Of a DNA stretch of 64,000 nt, positions 36,844 through 44,259 are shown one piece after another. This DNA is from JAWVFM01 sp963739355. GTDB taxonomy: Bacteria > Actinomycetota > Thermoleophilia > Solirubrobacterales > 70-9. A program made the position numbers and the translations under genes. Numbering within the stretch: the first letter of the stretch is position 1; every line of letters begins with the position of its first letter. The stretch spans positions 558,001-622,000 of the forward strand of contig CAVUAD010000007.1 of assembly GCA_963739355.1 (NCBI GenBank). Direction: 5' to 3'. The notes beneath the pieces are model-generated. The model saw only the letters and a program-made list of their open reading frames with translations. It did not search any database and was not told the DNA's origin.

Positions 36844-38285
36844 CGAGCGGTTCCGACGCGGTGGTGAAGCGCGACCTGGGCGGCGCGCTCGCCGAGGTCC
36901 ACGCTGTAGTTGGTCCCGCGGTCCTGCGGGTAGATCTGGGTCGTGTTGGCCAGCAGCAGGCCCGGGGCGCCCGTCTCGATGGCCGGGATGCGCGCGCCGT
37001 ACCCGACGGTCACCACCGGCTGGGCCGCCGGCTCCCGGAAGACGTGGGCCGCCCGGATCCACTCGTTCGAGAACTCCGGGTTGATCCTCCGGAGCCCGGA
37101 TCCGTAGGCCTCGATGAGGGCTCCGGGATCGTGCCGGAGGAGCGGGTCGTCGGCCGCGACGTAGTTCGCGACGTAGAGCAGGTGCCTGCCGCCGTACCGG
37201 GACGGGTCGATCATCCGCGTCTGCTCGATGAGGCCGACGAAGGGGATCTCGGGGTCGGCCACGCTCGTCCAGTAGAAGGGCGTGAAGCTGCGATCGAGCT
37301 CGAGCAGCAGGCAGAGCGCGGTGTGGTACTCGACACCCTCGAGCCGCCCCCGGTAGTCCGGCCCGATCTCCGCCTGCAGCTCGTCGTCGAGCATCCCCAG
37401 GAAGACGTCGTTCGGGACCGTGGCGAGCACCGTGTCGTACTCCAGCGCGTCCCCGTGGCTGTCGAACCTGCGCGGATCGTGGCCCCGGCGCCAGGAGTCG
37501 GCCGCGCCGCTCGCAACCGCCAGCCGGCTTCCGGCCCGGCTGATCCGGACGGCCGGCCGGTCGATCAGGACCCGGCCGCCGCGTGCCTCGATCTCCGCGC
37601 GGAGGCGCTCCAGAAGCGGCTGCCAGCTGCCGCGCGGATAGCCGAGCAGCTCCTTGCGGCTCCCGCCGTTCCTCATTCGCCGGCGGACCGTGATCCGCGC
37701 CCACAGCCAGGCCATCGAGATCTCGTCCGCCCGGCTTCCGAACTTGCCCCGCATCAACGGGCCCCAGACCTTCTCCCAGGCCTCGCTGCCCATATTCCGC
37801 TCAACCCACGCTCGCGCCGTCTCGTCCTCGACCTCGGCGTGGTCACGGTGGCGCATGGCACGCACCGTCCCGAGCGCGAGCCGCAACCGCCCGCGAATCG
37901 AGAGGGGGGAGAACCGCAGGAGGTCCAGCGGCGACACGAACGGGTACGAGCGGCCGTTGGAGAAGAGCGCCACGCTGGACGGCCGCCACTCGATGGCGTC
38001 GGGCATGCCGAGCTCCGTGTAGAGCTCGGCGATGTGGACGTCGCTCGAGAACAGGTGGTGGTAGTAGCGCTCGACGGGGTCGGCTCCGCCGACGTCGAGG
38101 GTCGCCACCTGCCCGCCGAGACCCGGCCAGCGCTCGTAGACGTCCACGCCGACGCCGTTTCGCGCCAGCCGGTGGGCCGCGGTGAGGCCGGCCATCCCGG
38201 CGCCGAGAACGGCGACGCGAGCGCCGTCCCGCTCAGGCCCTCGAGCCTCCACGGGCGGCTCCGTGCTCACTCCCCGCTCAGTCAT
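36840..38285 (-). CDS. FAD-dependent amine-oxidase/protoporphyrinogen-oxidase-like oxidoreductase
   Basis: Flavoprotein of 481 residues. The dinucleotide-binding motif VAVLGAGMAGLTAAHRLARNG is at about residues 23-43, followed by VYERWPGLGGQ. The C-terminal flavin motif region is GLLLANTTQIYPQDRGTNY. Such proteins in polysaccharide clusters are often annotated as protoporphyrinogen-oxidase-like or UDP-galactopyranose-mutase-like. The sequence YYHHLFSSD near residue 70 is common in that group. No heme genes are nearby, so a sugar-lipid role is more likely; this is inference. It is coupled to both neighbours. Confidence 0.82.
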   Translation of the reverse strand: MTERGVSTEPPVEARGPERDGARVAVLGAGMAGLTAAHRLARNGVGVDVYERWPGLGGQVATLDVGGADPVERYYHHLFSSDVHIAELYTELGMPDAIEWRPSSVALFSNGRSYPFVSPLDLLRFSPLSIRGRLRLALGTVRAMRHRDHAEVEDETARAWVERNMGSEAWEKVWGPLMRGKFGSRADEISMAWLWARITVRRRMRNGGSRKELLGYPRGSWQPLLERLRAEIEARGGRVLIDRPAVRISRAGSRLAVASGAADSWRRGHDPRRFDSHGDALEYDTVLATVPNDVFLGMLDDELQAEIGPDYRGRLEGVEYHTALCLLLELDRSFTPFYWTSVADPEIPFVGLIEQTRMIDPSRYGGRHLLYVANYVAADDPLLRHDPGALIEAYGSGLRRINPEFSNEWIRAAHVFREPAAQPVVTVGYGARIPAIETGAPGLLLANTTQIYPQDRGTNYSVDLGERAAQVALHHRVGTAR

Positions 38286-39279
38286 CGGCCCGCCGCCTCG
38301 GGACGGGGGAGTTCAGCCGCTCCTTGACCACGTAGAGAGGCCGCCGCTTGACCTCGTCGTACACACGTCCCAGGTACTCGCCGATCAGGCCAACCGTGAT
38401 CAGCTGGATGCCGCCGAGCAGCAGCACGGCGAGCAGCACGCTGGTCACGCCGGGGACGAACTCACCGGCGATCTTCAGGCCGATCGCGACCGGGATGCCG
38501 AGGAACGCGATGAGGGAGACCACGAACCCGAGGCCGGTCGCGACCTGGAGGGGGAGGTGCGAGAACGAGGAGATCGCGTCGAAGGAGAACCTCAGCATCT
38601 TCCTCGGGGTGTACTTCGTCTCTCCGGCGTACCGCGGATCGCGCTCGTAGCCCACCGCGGTCTGGGTGAAGCCGATCCAGACGCTCATGCCCCGCAGGAA
38701 GCGGTTGCGCTCGCGCATCGAGTTGAGGACCTCGAGCGCCCGCCAGTCGAACAGCCGGAAGTCGCCGGCGTTGTGCTCCAGGTCGATCTGCGCCAGGCGG
38801 CCGAACAGCCGGTAGAACCATCGCGCCGTCACCAGCTTCGCGCGGGACTCGCCCGCCCGCTCGGTGCGGACCGCGTAGACGATGTCGACGCCGTCGAGCC
38901 AGCGCTCGACCATCTTCGGGATCACCTCGGGAGGGTCCTGAAGGTCGGCGTCGAGCATCACCACCACGTTGCCGCTCGCGTGGTCGAGGCCGGCCGTGAG
39001 AGCCGCCTGGTGCCCGAAGTTCCGGGACAGCGTGATGACCTTGACGCGCCGGTCCTCGGCGGCAAGCGCCTCGAGGAGCGCCGGCGTCTCGTCCGTCGAC
39101 CCGTCGTCGACCAGGATCAGCTCGTACTCGTACTCGCCAACCGACGCGGCGATGCGCCGGTGGAACTCGCGGGCGGTCTTCGCCTCGTTGAAGACCGGGG
39201 CCACCACGCTGAGCAGGCGCAGCTCTCGCCGCGGCCTTGCGGCTATCGATCCCCCCTCCGCATCCCGGTTGAGCGCCAT
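38278..39279 (-). CDS. Polyprenyl-phosphate glycosyltransferase, GtrB/DPM1-like (GT2)
   Basis: Protein of 333 residues. The GT2 domain starts LLSVVAPVFNEAKTAREF and has VDDGSTDET and the metal motif MLDADLQDPPEVI. EHNAGDFRLFDWRALEVL and ERNRFLRGM are typical of GtrB/ArnC enzymes. Two C-terminal membrane helices follow near residues 230-290. It would make polyprenyl-phosphate-sugar, the donor needed by the two GT39-like proteins in this area. It is first in the operon with the FAD protein and a GT39-like gene, and overlaps the next gene by 8 bases. Confidence 0.92.
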   Translation of the reverse strand: MALNRDAEGGSIAARPRRELRLLSVVAPVFNEAKTAREFHRRIAASVGEYEYELILVDDGSTDETPALLEALAAEDRRVKVITLSRNFGHQAALTAGLDHASGNVVVMLDADLQDPPEVIPKMVERWLDGVDIVYAVRTERAGESRAKLVTARWFYRLFGRLAQIDLEHNAGDFRLFDWRALEVLNSMRERNRFLRGMSVWIGFTQTAVGYERDPRYAGETKYTPRKMLRFSFDAISSFSHLPLQVATGLGFVVSLIAFLGIPVAIGLKIAGEFVPGVTSVLLAVLLLGGIQLITVGLIGEYLGRVYDEVKRRPLYVVKERLNSPVPRRRADD

Positions 39280-39338
39280 CCGCAGCACGATGATGCCATC
39301 CGGGGGGAGTTCAGGCGCCCATCTGTAAGGCTTCCCCG

Positions 39339-40130
39339 GTGCCCCAGCCGAGCGAGATCTACGACGCCGACTACTTCCTGTCCGAGCGGTGCGAGGGCTT
39401 CGATCGCTTTCTCGACGCTCATCAGCTCTCTCCGCTGAAGGAGCGGGAGCTCGACCTGCTTGCTCCACGAGCCGGCGAGCGAATGCTCGACGCCGGCTGC
39501 GGGCGTGGCGAGGTGCTGCTGGCCGCCGCCGGTCGCGGGGCCGGGGTCGCGGGCATCGACTACGCCGAGGCGGCGATCGCGATCGCCTCTACGACGCTCG
39601 CGGACGTCGACGGGGCGGAGGTGCGCCGCGGTGACGTCACGAGCCTTCCGTGGGAGGACGGCAGCTTCGATGTCGCCCTGTTCGCCGACGTGATCGAGCA
39701 CCTGGACGCCGGTCAGGTCGACGCCGCGCTCGCCGAGCTCCACCGCGTGCTCCGGCCCGGCGGGCGCCTCCTTGTCCACACCTCGCCGAACCTGCTGTTT
39801 TTGCGGATCGGATGGCCGCTGGCCCGCCTGGGCATGCGTCTGGCGCGCAGGGGAGAGGCCGTGGCGGCCCTCGACGCCTGGATCGCGGAGTCGAAGCGCT
39901 ACCACGTGAACGAGCAGTCCGTCTTCGGCCTGCGGCGCGCCGTCCGCCGCGCCGGCTTCCGCGACGTTCGCGGGTGGATCGACCCGGACGTCCTGCGCAG
40001 TGGAGAGCATCACCTGACCGCTGGCGTCTCCGGCTCTCGCCTCGCTTCGCTGGGCGGGCGGCTGGCGGGCACGCGTCCCCTGAGGACCGTGCTCGGCAAC
40101 GACGTGTACGCGTTCGGGCGTCGCGCTTGA
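39339..40130 (+). CDS. Class I SAM-dependent methyltransferase
   Basis: Methyltransferase of 263 residues. MLDAGCGRGEVLLAAAGRG near residue 49 is SAM motif I, VRRGDVTSLPWEDGSFDVAL the motif II region and LHRVLRPGGRLLVHTSPN the post-II motif. The C-terminal half resembles proteins from polysaccharide clusters that methylate sugars. A TAAGGC lies seven bases before the GTG start and may be a -10 box. The next methyltransferase begins in its TTGA stop overlap. Confidence 0.88.
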   Translation: MPQPSEIYDADYFLSERCEGFDRFLDAHQLSPLKERELDLLAPRAGERMLDAGCGRGEVLLAAAGRGAGVAGIDYAEAAIAIASTTLADVDGAEVRRGDVTSLPWEDGSFDVALFADVIEHLDAGQVDAALAELHRVLRPGGRLLVHTSPNLLFLRIGWPLARLGMRLARRGEAVAALDAWIAESKRYHVNEQSVFGLRRAVRRAGFRDVRGWIDPDVLRSGEHHLTAGVSGSRLASLGGRLAGTRPLRTVLGNDVYAFGRRA

Positions 40131-41029
40131 CCTCCGCGCCCACGTGTGCGGCGTGCGGGGAGTCGCGCCTTGAGCCTCATTTCGCGGTCGCGGGCGAGGT
40201 CGGCAGCCCGGGCCTCATCCCCACGACGGACAGGTTCGGGACGGCGCTCGCCGACATCGTGCGCTGCCGTGACTGCGGCCACATGCAGCTCGCCGAGTTC
40301 CCCGGCGAGGAGGTTCTCGAGCAGGCCTACGCGGAGGCCGAGTCCAACGACTACGTGCAGGAGGAGCGCGGCCAGCGCGAGACCGCGCGGCGGATCCTGG
40401 CGCGAATCGAGCGCCATGCGCCGCGCGGCCGCCTCGCCGACCTCGGCTGCTGGGTGGGTTACCTGCCCGCGGAGGCGCAGGGCCGCGGCTGGGAGGCCGT
40501 TGGGGTGGAGCCGAGCGAGTTCGCGGCGGCCTTCGCGCGCGAGCGGCTCGGCGTGGAGGTCATCCAGGCCCCGCTCCTCGAGGCCGGGCTCGAGCCGGGC
40601 TCGTTCGACGCCGTGTTCATGGGCGACGTGATCGAGCACCTGATCGACTCCGCCGCCGCGCTCGAGCGCGTCCGGGAGGCGCTGAAGCCCGCTGGGATCC
40701 TCGCGATGGCGCTTCCGGACGCCGGCAGCCGCGTCGCCGGGCTCATGGGCCCCAGCTGGTGGTCCGTGATCCCGACGCACGTCCAGTACTTCACGCGGGA
40801 CAGCCTCGCAACCCTCCTGCGGCGCGCAGGCTTCGCGCCGCTGGTGGTCTCGACGGCGCCGAAGGCATTCTCGGTCGAGTACTACCTCGGACGGATCGGC
40901 GGCTACAGTGACGCGCTCGCCGGCATCCTCGTCGGCCTCGCCCAGCGCGCCGGCCTTGCCGACCGGATGTGGGCCCCCGACTTTCGCGACCGGATGCTGA
41001 TGATCGCCCGCAAGGAGGAACCGACGTGA
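40127..41029 (+). CDS. Class I SAM-dependent methyltransferase with N-terminal zinc ribbon
   Basis: Protein of 300 residues. The N-terminus has a four-cysteine zinc site (CAACGES and CRDCGHM), as in the sugar C-methyltransferase family. ADLGCWVGYLPAEAQGRGW is the SAM motif I, FDAVFMGDVIEHLIDS motif II, and VQYFTRDSLATLLRRAGF a typical C-terminal motif. The start is a TTG overlapping the previous stop as TTGA. It is followed directly by an RmlC-like epimerase, which together suggests a modified deoxysugar. Confidence 0.85.
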   Translation: MTSAPTCAACGESRLEPHFAVAGEVGSPGLIPTTDRFGTALADIVRCRDCGHMQLAEFPGEEVLEQAYAEAESNDYVQEERGQRETARRILARIERHAPRGRLADLGCWVGYLPAEAQGRGWEAVGVEPSEFAAAFARERLGVEVIQAPLLEAGLEPGSFDAVFMGDVIEHLIDSAAALERVREALKPAGILAMALPDAGSRVAGLMGPSWWSVIPTHVQYFTRDSLATLLRRAGFAPLVVSTAPKAFSVEYYLGRIGGYSDALAGILVGLAQRAGLADRMWAPDFRDRMLMIARKEEPT

Positions 41030-41571
41030 AGCGCCTGGCGACGCGCCTCGAGGGCCCGGTGCTCGTGGCGCCCGCCGTCCACCGGGACGACCGCGGGTTC
41101 TTCATGGAGACCTACCGCGCGAGCACGTTCGCCGAGCTCGGCATCCCCGACGAGTGGGTCCAGGACAACCACTCGCGCTCCGTGCGTGGCGTGGTCCGCG
41201 GCATCCACTACCAGCCGGGAATGGCGAAGCTGGTCCGCTGCGCCCGCGGGATGATCGTCGACGTCCTCGTGGACCTGCGGCGCGGCTCGCCGGCCTTCGG
41301 CGAGTGGGAGGCGTTCACCCTGGACGACGAGTCAGGCCATCAGCTGTACTGCCCCGACGGCTTCGGGCACGCCTTCTGCGTGGTCTCCGAGGTCGCGGAC
41401 GTCGTCTACAAGTGCTCCGCCTACTACGACGCGGACACCGAGGGCGGGATCGCGTTCGACGACCCGGACGTCGGGATCGAGTGGCCGCCGGACGTCGAGC
41501 TGCGGCCCTCGGAGCGGGACTCGGCTGCGCCGCGCCTCGCGGACGCAGACCTGCCGTTCACCTACTCCTAG
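41026..41571 (+). CDS. rfbC: dTDP-4-dehydrorhamnose 3,5-epimerase-like protein
   Basis: Cupin-fold epimerase of 181 residues. Motifs are HRDDRGFFMETYRASTF, the catalytic His region VVRGIHYQPGMAKLVRC, and DGFGHAFCVVSE, with Tyr in KCSAYYD. It inverts C3 and C5 of dTDP-4-keto-6-deoxyglucose on the way to dTDP-rhamnose, or a related sugar. Genes rmlA, rmlB and rmlD are not in the window. The GTG overlaps the upstream stop (GTGA) and has AAGGAGG seven bases before it. Its TAG shares a CTAG with the convergent M23 gene. Confidence 0.9.
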   Translation: MKRLATRLEGPVLVAPAVHRDDRGFFMETYRASTFAELGIPDEWVQDNHSRSVRGVVRGIHYQPGMAKLVRCARGMIVDVLVDLRRGSPAFGEWEAFTLDDESGHQLYCPDGFGHAFCVVSEVADVVYKCSAYYDADTEGGIAFDDPDVGIEWPPDVELRPSERDSAAPRLADADLPFTYS

Positions 41572-42692
41572 TTCCAGCCGTCCCAACGCAGGAGATCCGG
41601 GAGCGGATCGACCGGGCTGCCGTTCTCCCAGCCGCGCGGCCACTCCTCGAAGTGGAGCATGCAGCCCACCGTCCTGGCGTTCCCCGTGCGCCCGACGTGG
41701 CCGACGGTCTGAGCGGTCCGGACGTGCTGACCCCGGCGCAGCGGGGTGGCGGCCTCGAGGTGGGCGTAGCGGTAGTCGGTGCGCGTGCCGCGTCCGTCGA
41801 TGACGAGCCAGTACCCGTAGAGGACCGGGTCGTAGCCCTCGGCCTGGACGCGGCCGCCGCGGGCCGCAACCTCGCGGGTGCCGCAGGCGGCGAAGACGTC
41901 CTGCCCCTGGTGGACGCGGCCGCCGCTGCGAGGCGCGCCGAAGCGCTGCTCGGCGCCACCGTAGCCGTGGTGGCCGCGTACCGGGAAGTCGAACGGGAAC
42001 ACGTGCAGCCTCGCTCCGTGGCGGCCGCGCCGGCCGACTCGCGCGACGCGGAGCTCGTACTCGCCGGCGGGGGCGGGCGACCCGTCCTGCTCTGCCGCGT
42101 GCCAGACGGCGTTGTGCTTCGCGAAGGGCGTGACCTGGCGCCTGAGAATGCGGTCGACAACCCTGCCGGTCGAGACCCGCACCAGGTTCAGCTTGACGTT
42201 GCGCGGCCCCCGCGCGCGGAACCGGTAGCTGAGCTCGACCCGCCGGCCCGCGAAGAACGCCACGTTGGGGCGTGCCCGCGAGTGCACGAGCTCGAACACG
42301 TGCGGGCCGAGGACGCGGCCCGCCCCGACCACGTCGAGAGGCGCCCTCGCGAACGCGCGGCCGCCGGGCGCGATCAGGGCCGGACGGCCCGAGGCGGCCC
42401 CGGCCGGAACTCGCGCCGTGACGAAGGTGCCAGCCCTGCTTCGAGGCCGCACGTGGACCCGCCCGCCGCCGCGGGCCGGGAAGCGGATCACCGTGACCTT
42501 CGCGAGATGGCGCCCGCTCCAGCGCACCACGGAGCCCTCCGCAACCCGCCGGGCGCCCGCGCAGCTCGAGGCGCACCGAACGTGGTCGACGCGGGGCGCG
42601 TGGCCGCTCGCCGCGGCGGAGCCGTGCGCGACCCCGCCGACCAGCATCGCCACTGCCGCGGCGAGCGCCGGCCCGCCGCGAGCCGGCCTCAA
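41568..42692 (-). CDS. M23-like peptidase domain protein with altered active site
   Basis: Secreted protein of 374 residues with a signal peptide (ALAAAVAMLVGGVAHGSAAA), a beta-rich middle of about 210 residues and a C-terminal M23 LytM domain. Zinc ligands HQGQD and the last His of LHFE are present, and YAHLEA holds the conserved extra His. The HxH motif reads MLH, so the catalytic first His is Met. The domain may therefore bind or regulate rather than cut. The start is a TTG overlapping the upstream stop (TTGA). It is cotranscribed with the riboswitch-controlled M23 gene. Confidence 0.85.
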   Translation of the reverse strand: MRPARGGPALAAAVAMLVGGVAHGSAAASGHAPRVDHVRCASSCAGARRVAEGSVVRWSGRHLAKVTVIRFPARGGGRVHVRPRSRAGTFVTARVPAGAASGRPALIAPGGRAFARAPLDVVGAGRVLGPHVFELVHSRARPNVAFFAGRRVELSYRFRARGPRNVKLNLVRVSTGRVVDRILRRQVTPFAKHNAVWHAAEQDGSPAPAGEYELRVARVGRRGRHGARLHVFPFDFPVRGHHGYGGAEQRFGAPRSGGRVHQGQDVFAACGTREVAARGGRVQAEGYDPVLYGYWLVIDGRGTRTDYRYAHLEAATPLRRGQHVRTAQTVGHVGRTGNARTVGCMLHFEEWPRGWENGSPVDPLPDLLRWDGWN

Positions 42693-43246
42693 CTTCGCCT
42701 GTCCCAGGCCTTCAGCAGCGGGGTGGGGTTGAGGACGTGGCCGCCCTTGTACCAGCCCGGCGCCGACCACAGCTCGAAGTGAAGGTGACAGGCGGTTGCG
42801 TCGCCGGTCTGTCCCACGAGGCCAATCTTCTGCCCGGATCGCACGTGCTGGCCTCTGTGGACGAGGGCCGGGTGCAGCAGGTGCTCGTAGACCATGCTGC
42901 GACCGTCGCGGAGGTTGACGACGACGTAGTTGCCGGCCGCCGACTGGAACTTGCGGTAGTAGACGCGTCCGCCGACCGCGGCGACGACCTTCGTGCCGCA
43001 CTTCGCGAGGATGTCCTGGCCCTGATGGCCACGACCGGCGCCCAGGCCGTCGCCGTAGGTGTGGTGGCCCCGCACCGGGAACACGCCGTGCTTGTGGGGG
43101 GAGCCGGTCGGCTGGACGGAGACCCCGCCGCCCTTGGAGTTGCTCGCCATGGCGACGCCGGCGAGGACGGAGAGCGAGCACGCGAGAGCCGCCACGTAGG
43201 CCGTGACGGAAAGACGTCGTGTTGCGTGTTGCGGACGGATGCGCAA
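42689..43246 (-). CDS. M23 family metallopeptidase, c-di-AMP riboswitch controlled
   Basis: Secreted peptidoglycan endopeptidase of 185 residues. A signal peptide (VTAYVAALACSLSVLAGVAMA) precedes the M23 domain with all motifs: GHQGQD (zinc His and Asp), VYEHLLHP and CHLHFELW (intact HxH). The open frame extends to 43450, but positions 43251-43410 are a riboswitch, so I chose TTG 43246 directly after it. It is the first gene of a two-gene unit. Expression should respond to c-di-AMP, a signal of wall and osmotic state. Confidence 0.88.
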   Translation of the reverse strand: MRIRPQHATRRLSVTAYVAALACSLSVLAGVAMASNSKGGGVSVQPTGSPHKHGVFPVRGHHTYGDGLGAGRGHQGQDILAKCGTKVVAAVGGRVYYRKFQSAAGNYVVVNLRDGRSMVYEHLLHPALVHRGQHVRSGQKIGLVGQTGDATACHLHFELWSAPGWYKGGHVLNPTPLLKAWDRRS

Positions 43247-43250
43247 GTCG

Positions 43251-43410
43251 GCTCTTTCGAAGGCCTGCGGGGTTAGCTGTCGGGCTCGCGCCGAAAGAGC
43301 GGCGCTACGGGCAGGTGCCACGATTCGCCCCAGGGCACTGACGCATGTGTTCGCCACGCCCACTGGGTCCCCCGCTACCGGTCCTGGCGGGACCGGGATT
43401 CGGCGGTGTG
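43251..43410 (-). promoter_or_regulatory. Cyclic di-AMP riboswitch (ydaO/yuaA type)
   Basis: On the minus strand the conserved blocks appear in order: CGCCGAATCC, GGTAGCGGGGGACCCA, GGGCGAATC, CCCGTAGCGCC, then CCCGACAGCTAACCCCGCAGG and a final GAAAGAGC. These match the ydaO class, which binds two c-di-AMP. In actinobacteria the class often precedes wall hydrolase genes, as here. A TATAGT -10 box lies at 43419-43424. Confidence 0.9.
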
Positions 43411-43418
43411 CGCGCGAG

Positions 43419-43424
43419 ACTATA
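43419..43424 (-). promoter_or_regulatory. -10 box TATAGT for the riboswitch-M23 transcript
   Basis: TATAGT on the minus strand lies about 9 bases before the first conserved riboswitch block. No good -35 is visible. It overlaps the divergent promoter region of rplM. Confidence 0.45.
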
Positions 43425-43450
43425 GACGCTCGCTCGGTCTCGACTATCAT
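43423..43450 (+). promoter_or_regulatory. Possible rplM promoter
   Basis: TAGACG (43423-43428), 16 bases and TATCAT (43445-43450). It interleaves with the minus-strand promoter of the riboswitch, so the two units share a control region. Confidence 0.4.
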
Positions 43451-43456
43451 GCCGGG

Positions 43457-43482
43457 ACCGCGCTTGTCCGGGCGCGGTTTTT
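43457..43482 (+). terminator. Terminator-like hairpin 1 in the rplM leader
   Basis: ACCGCGC (43457-43463) pairs with GCGCGGT (43472-43478) around an 8-base loop and runs into five T. It lies 37 bases before rplM. Confidence 0.55.
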
Positions 43483-43483
43483 G

Positions 43484-43514
43484 CGGCCCAGAGGGTTGAT
43501 CCGGGGCCGTTTTT
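43484..43514 (+). terminator. Terminator-like hairpin 2 in the rplM leader
   Basis: CGGCCC (43484-43489) pairs with GGGCCG (43504-43509) and is followed by five T that end four bases before the GTG of rplM. An alternative pairing GTTGA (43495-43499) with TCAAC (43514-43518) would compete with it. Confidence 0.5.
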
Positions 43515-43518
43515 CAAC

Positions 43519-43953
43519 GTGAAGACCTACGTCGCAAACCCAGCCGACCGCCAGCGCGACTGGCATGTCGTCGACGCCGAGGGCCAGACGCTCGGGCGCC
43601 TCGCGAGTCAGATCGCCGGGGTCCTGCGCGGCAAGCGCAAGCCCGAGTACACGCCGCACTGCGACGTCGGGGACTTCGTCGTCGTGGTCAACGCGGCGAA
43701 GATCCGCGTCACCGGGAACAAGCTGCAGGACAAGCGCTACTACCGCCACAGCGGCTATCCGGGCGGCCTCCGGTCCCGCACGCTCGCCGAGATGCTCGAG
43801 CGCCGGCCTGAGGAGGTCATTCGCAAGGCGGTCAAGGGGATGCTGCCTCGCAACCGCCTCGCGCGCCAGCAGCTGCTGAAGCTGAAGATCTACCCGGGGC
43901 CCGAGCACCCGCACCAGGCGCAGAAGCCCGCACCGATGGAGGTGGCCGGCTGA
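43519..43953 (+). CDS. rplM: 50S ribosomal protein L13
   Basis: Large-subunit protein of 144 residues. It begins MKTYVANPADRQRDWHVVDA and contains the family motifs GRLASQIAGVLRGK, GDFVVVVNAAKIRVTGNK, YYRHSGYPGG and VKGMLPRNRLARQQL. It forms the standard rplM-rpsI pair; its TGA overlaps an ATG in the TGATG form. Two terminator-like hairpins precede the GTG, suggesting attenuation or autogenous control. Confidence 0.97.
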   Translation: MKTYVANPADRQRDWHVVDAEGQTLGRLASQIAGVLRGKRKPEYTPHCDVGDFVVVVNAAKIRVTGNKLQDKRYYRHSGYPGGLRSRTLAEMLERRPEEVIRKAVKGMLPRNRLARQQLLKLKIYPGPEHPHQAQKPAPMEVAG

Positions 43954-44184
43954 TGGCCGACGAGGAGCGAAACGAAGACGTGACACCCGACGCCGAGACG
44001 CCCGAAGACGCCACGGACGAGGGGTCTGACCCCTCAACCACCGACGCTCCGGACGAGGAGTCTGACCCCTCAACCACCGACGCTCCGGAGGCCCCGGCAG
44101 CCGACGAGGGGTCTGACCCGGCGGGCGAACCCGAGCAGCCGGCCGCCGAGGAGGCACCTGCCCCCGCGCAGGCACCCGCCGCCC
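43953..44184 (+). CDS. Acidic N-terminal extension of S9 in a shifted frame
   Basis: An ATG overlapping the rplM stop opens a frame that reads about 77 acidic, Pro/Ala-rich residues (MADEERNEDVTPDAETPED onward). Around the CCC at 44182-44184 the sensible reading changes to the frame of rpsI: AEGAKAKDLPPGAELEPI then leads straight into the S9 start. Removing one C there joins them. I read it as the 5' part of rpsI interrupted by a frameshift or a base error. It contains a tandem 36-base repeat encoding EGSDPSTTDAPD twice. Confidence 0.5.
44016..44087 (+). repeat. Tandem 36-base repeat with GGGGTCTGACCCC core in rpsI 5' region
   Basis: Units 44016-44051 and 44052-44087 differ at one base. The first contains the 13-base palindrome GGGGTC-T-GACCCC at 44021-44033 followed by TCAACC, the elements of the repeat at 11561-11605. 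A third, partial core lies at 44108-44119. The units are in frame. Confidence 0.85.
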
Positions 44185-44259
44185 GCGGAGGGCGCCAAGG
44201 CCAAGGACCTGCCGCCGGGCGCCGAGCTCGAGCCGATCTCGCTCGAGTCCGACCGGCCG

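Noticed and set aside
43247..43450. N-terminal 68 codons of the longest M23 frame
   Set aside because: This stretch is the c-di-AMP riboswitch, so it is RNA leader and not protein.
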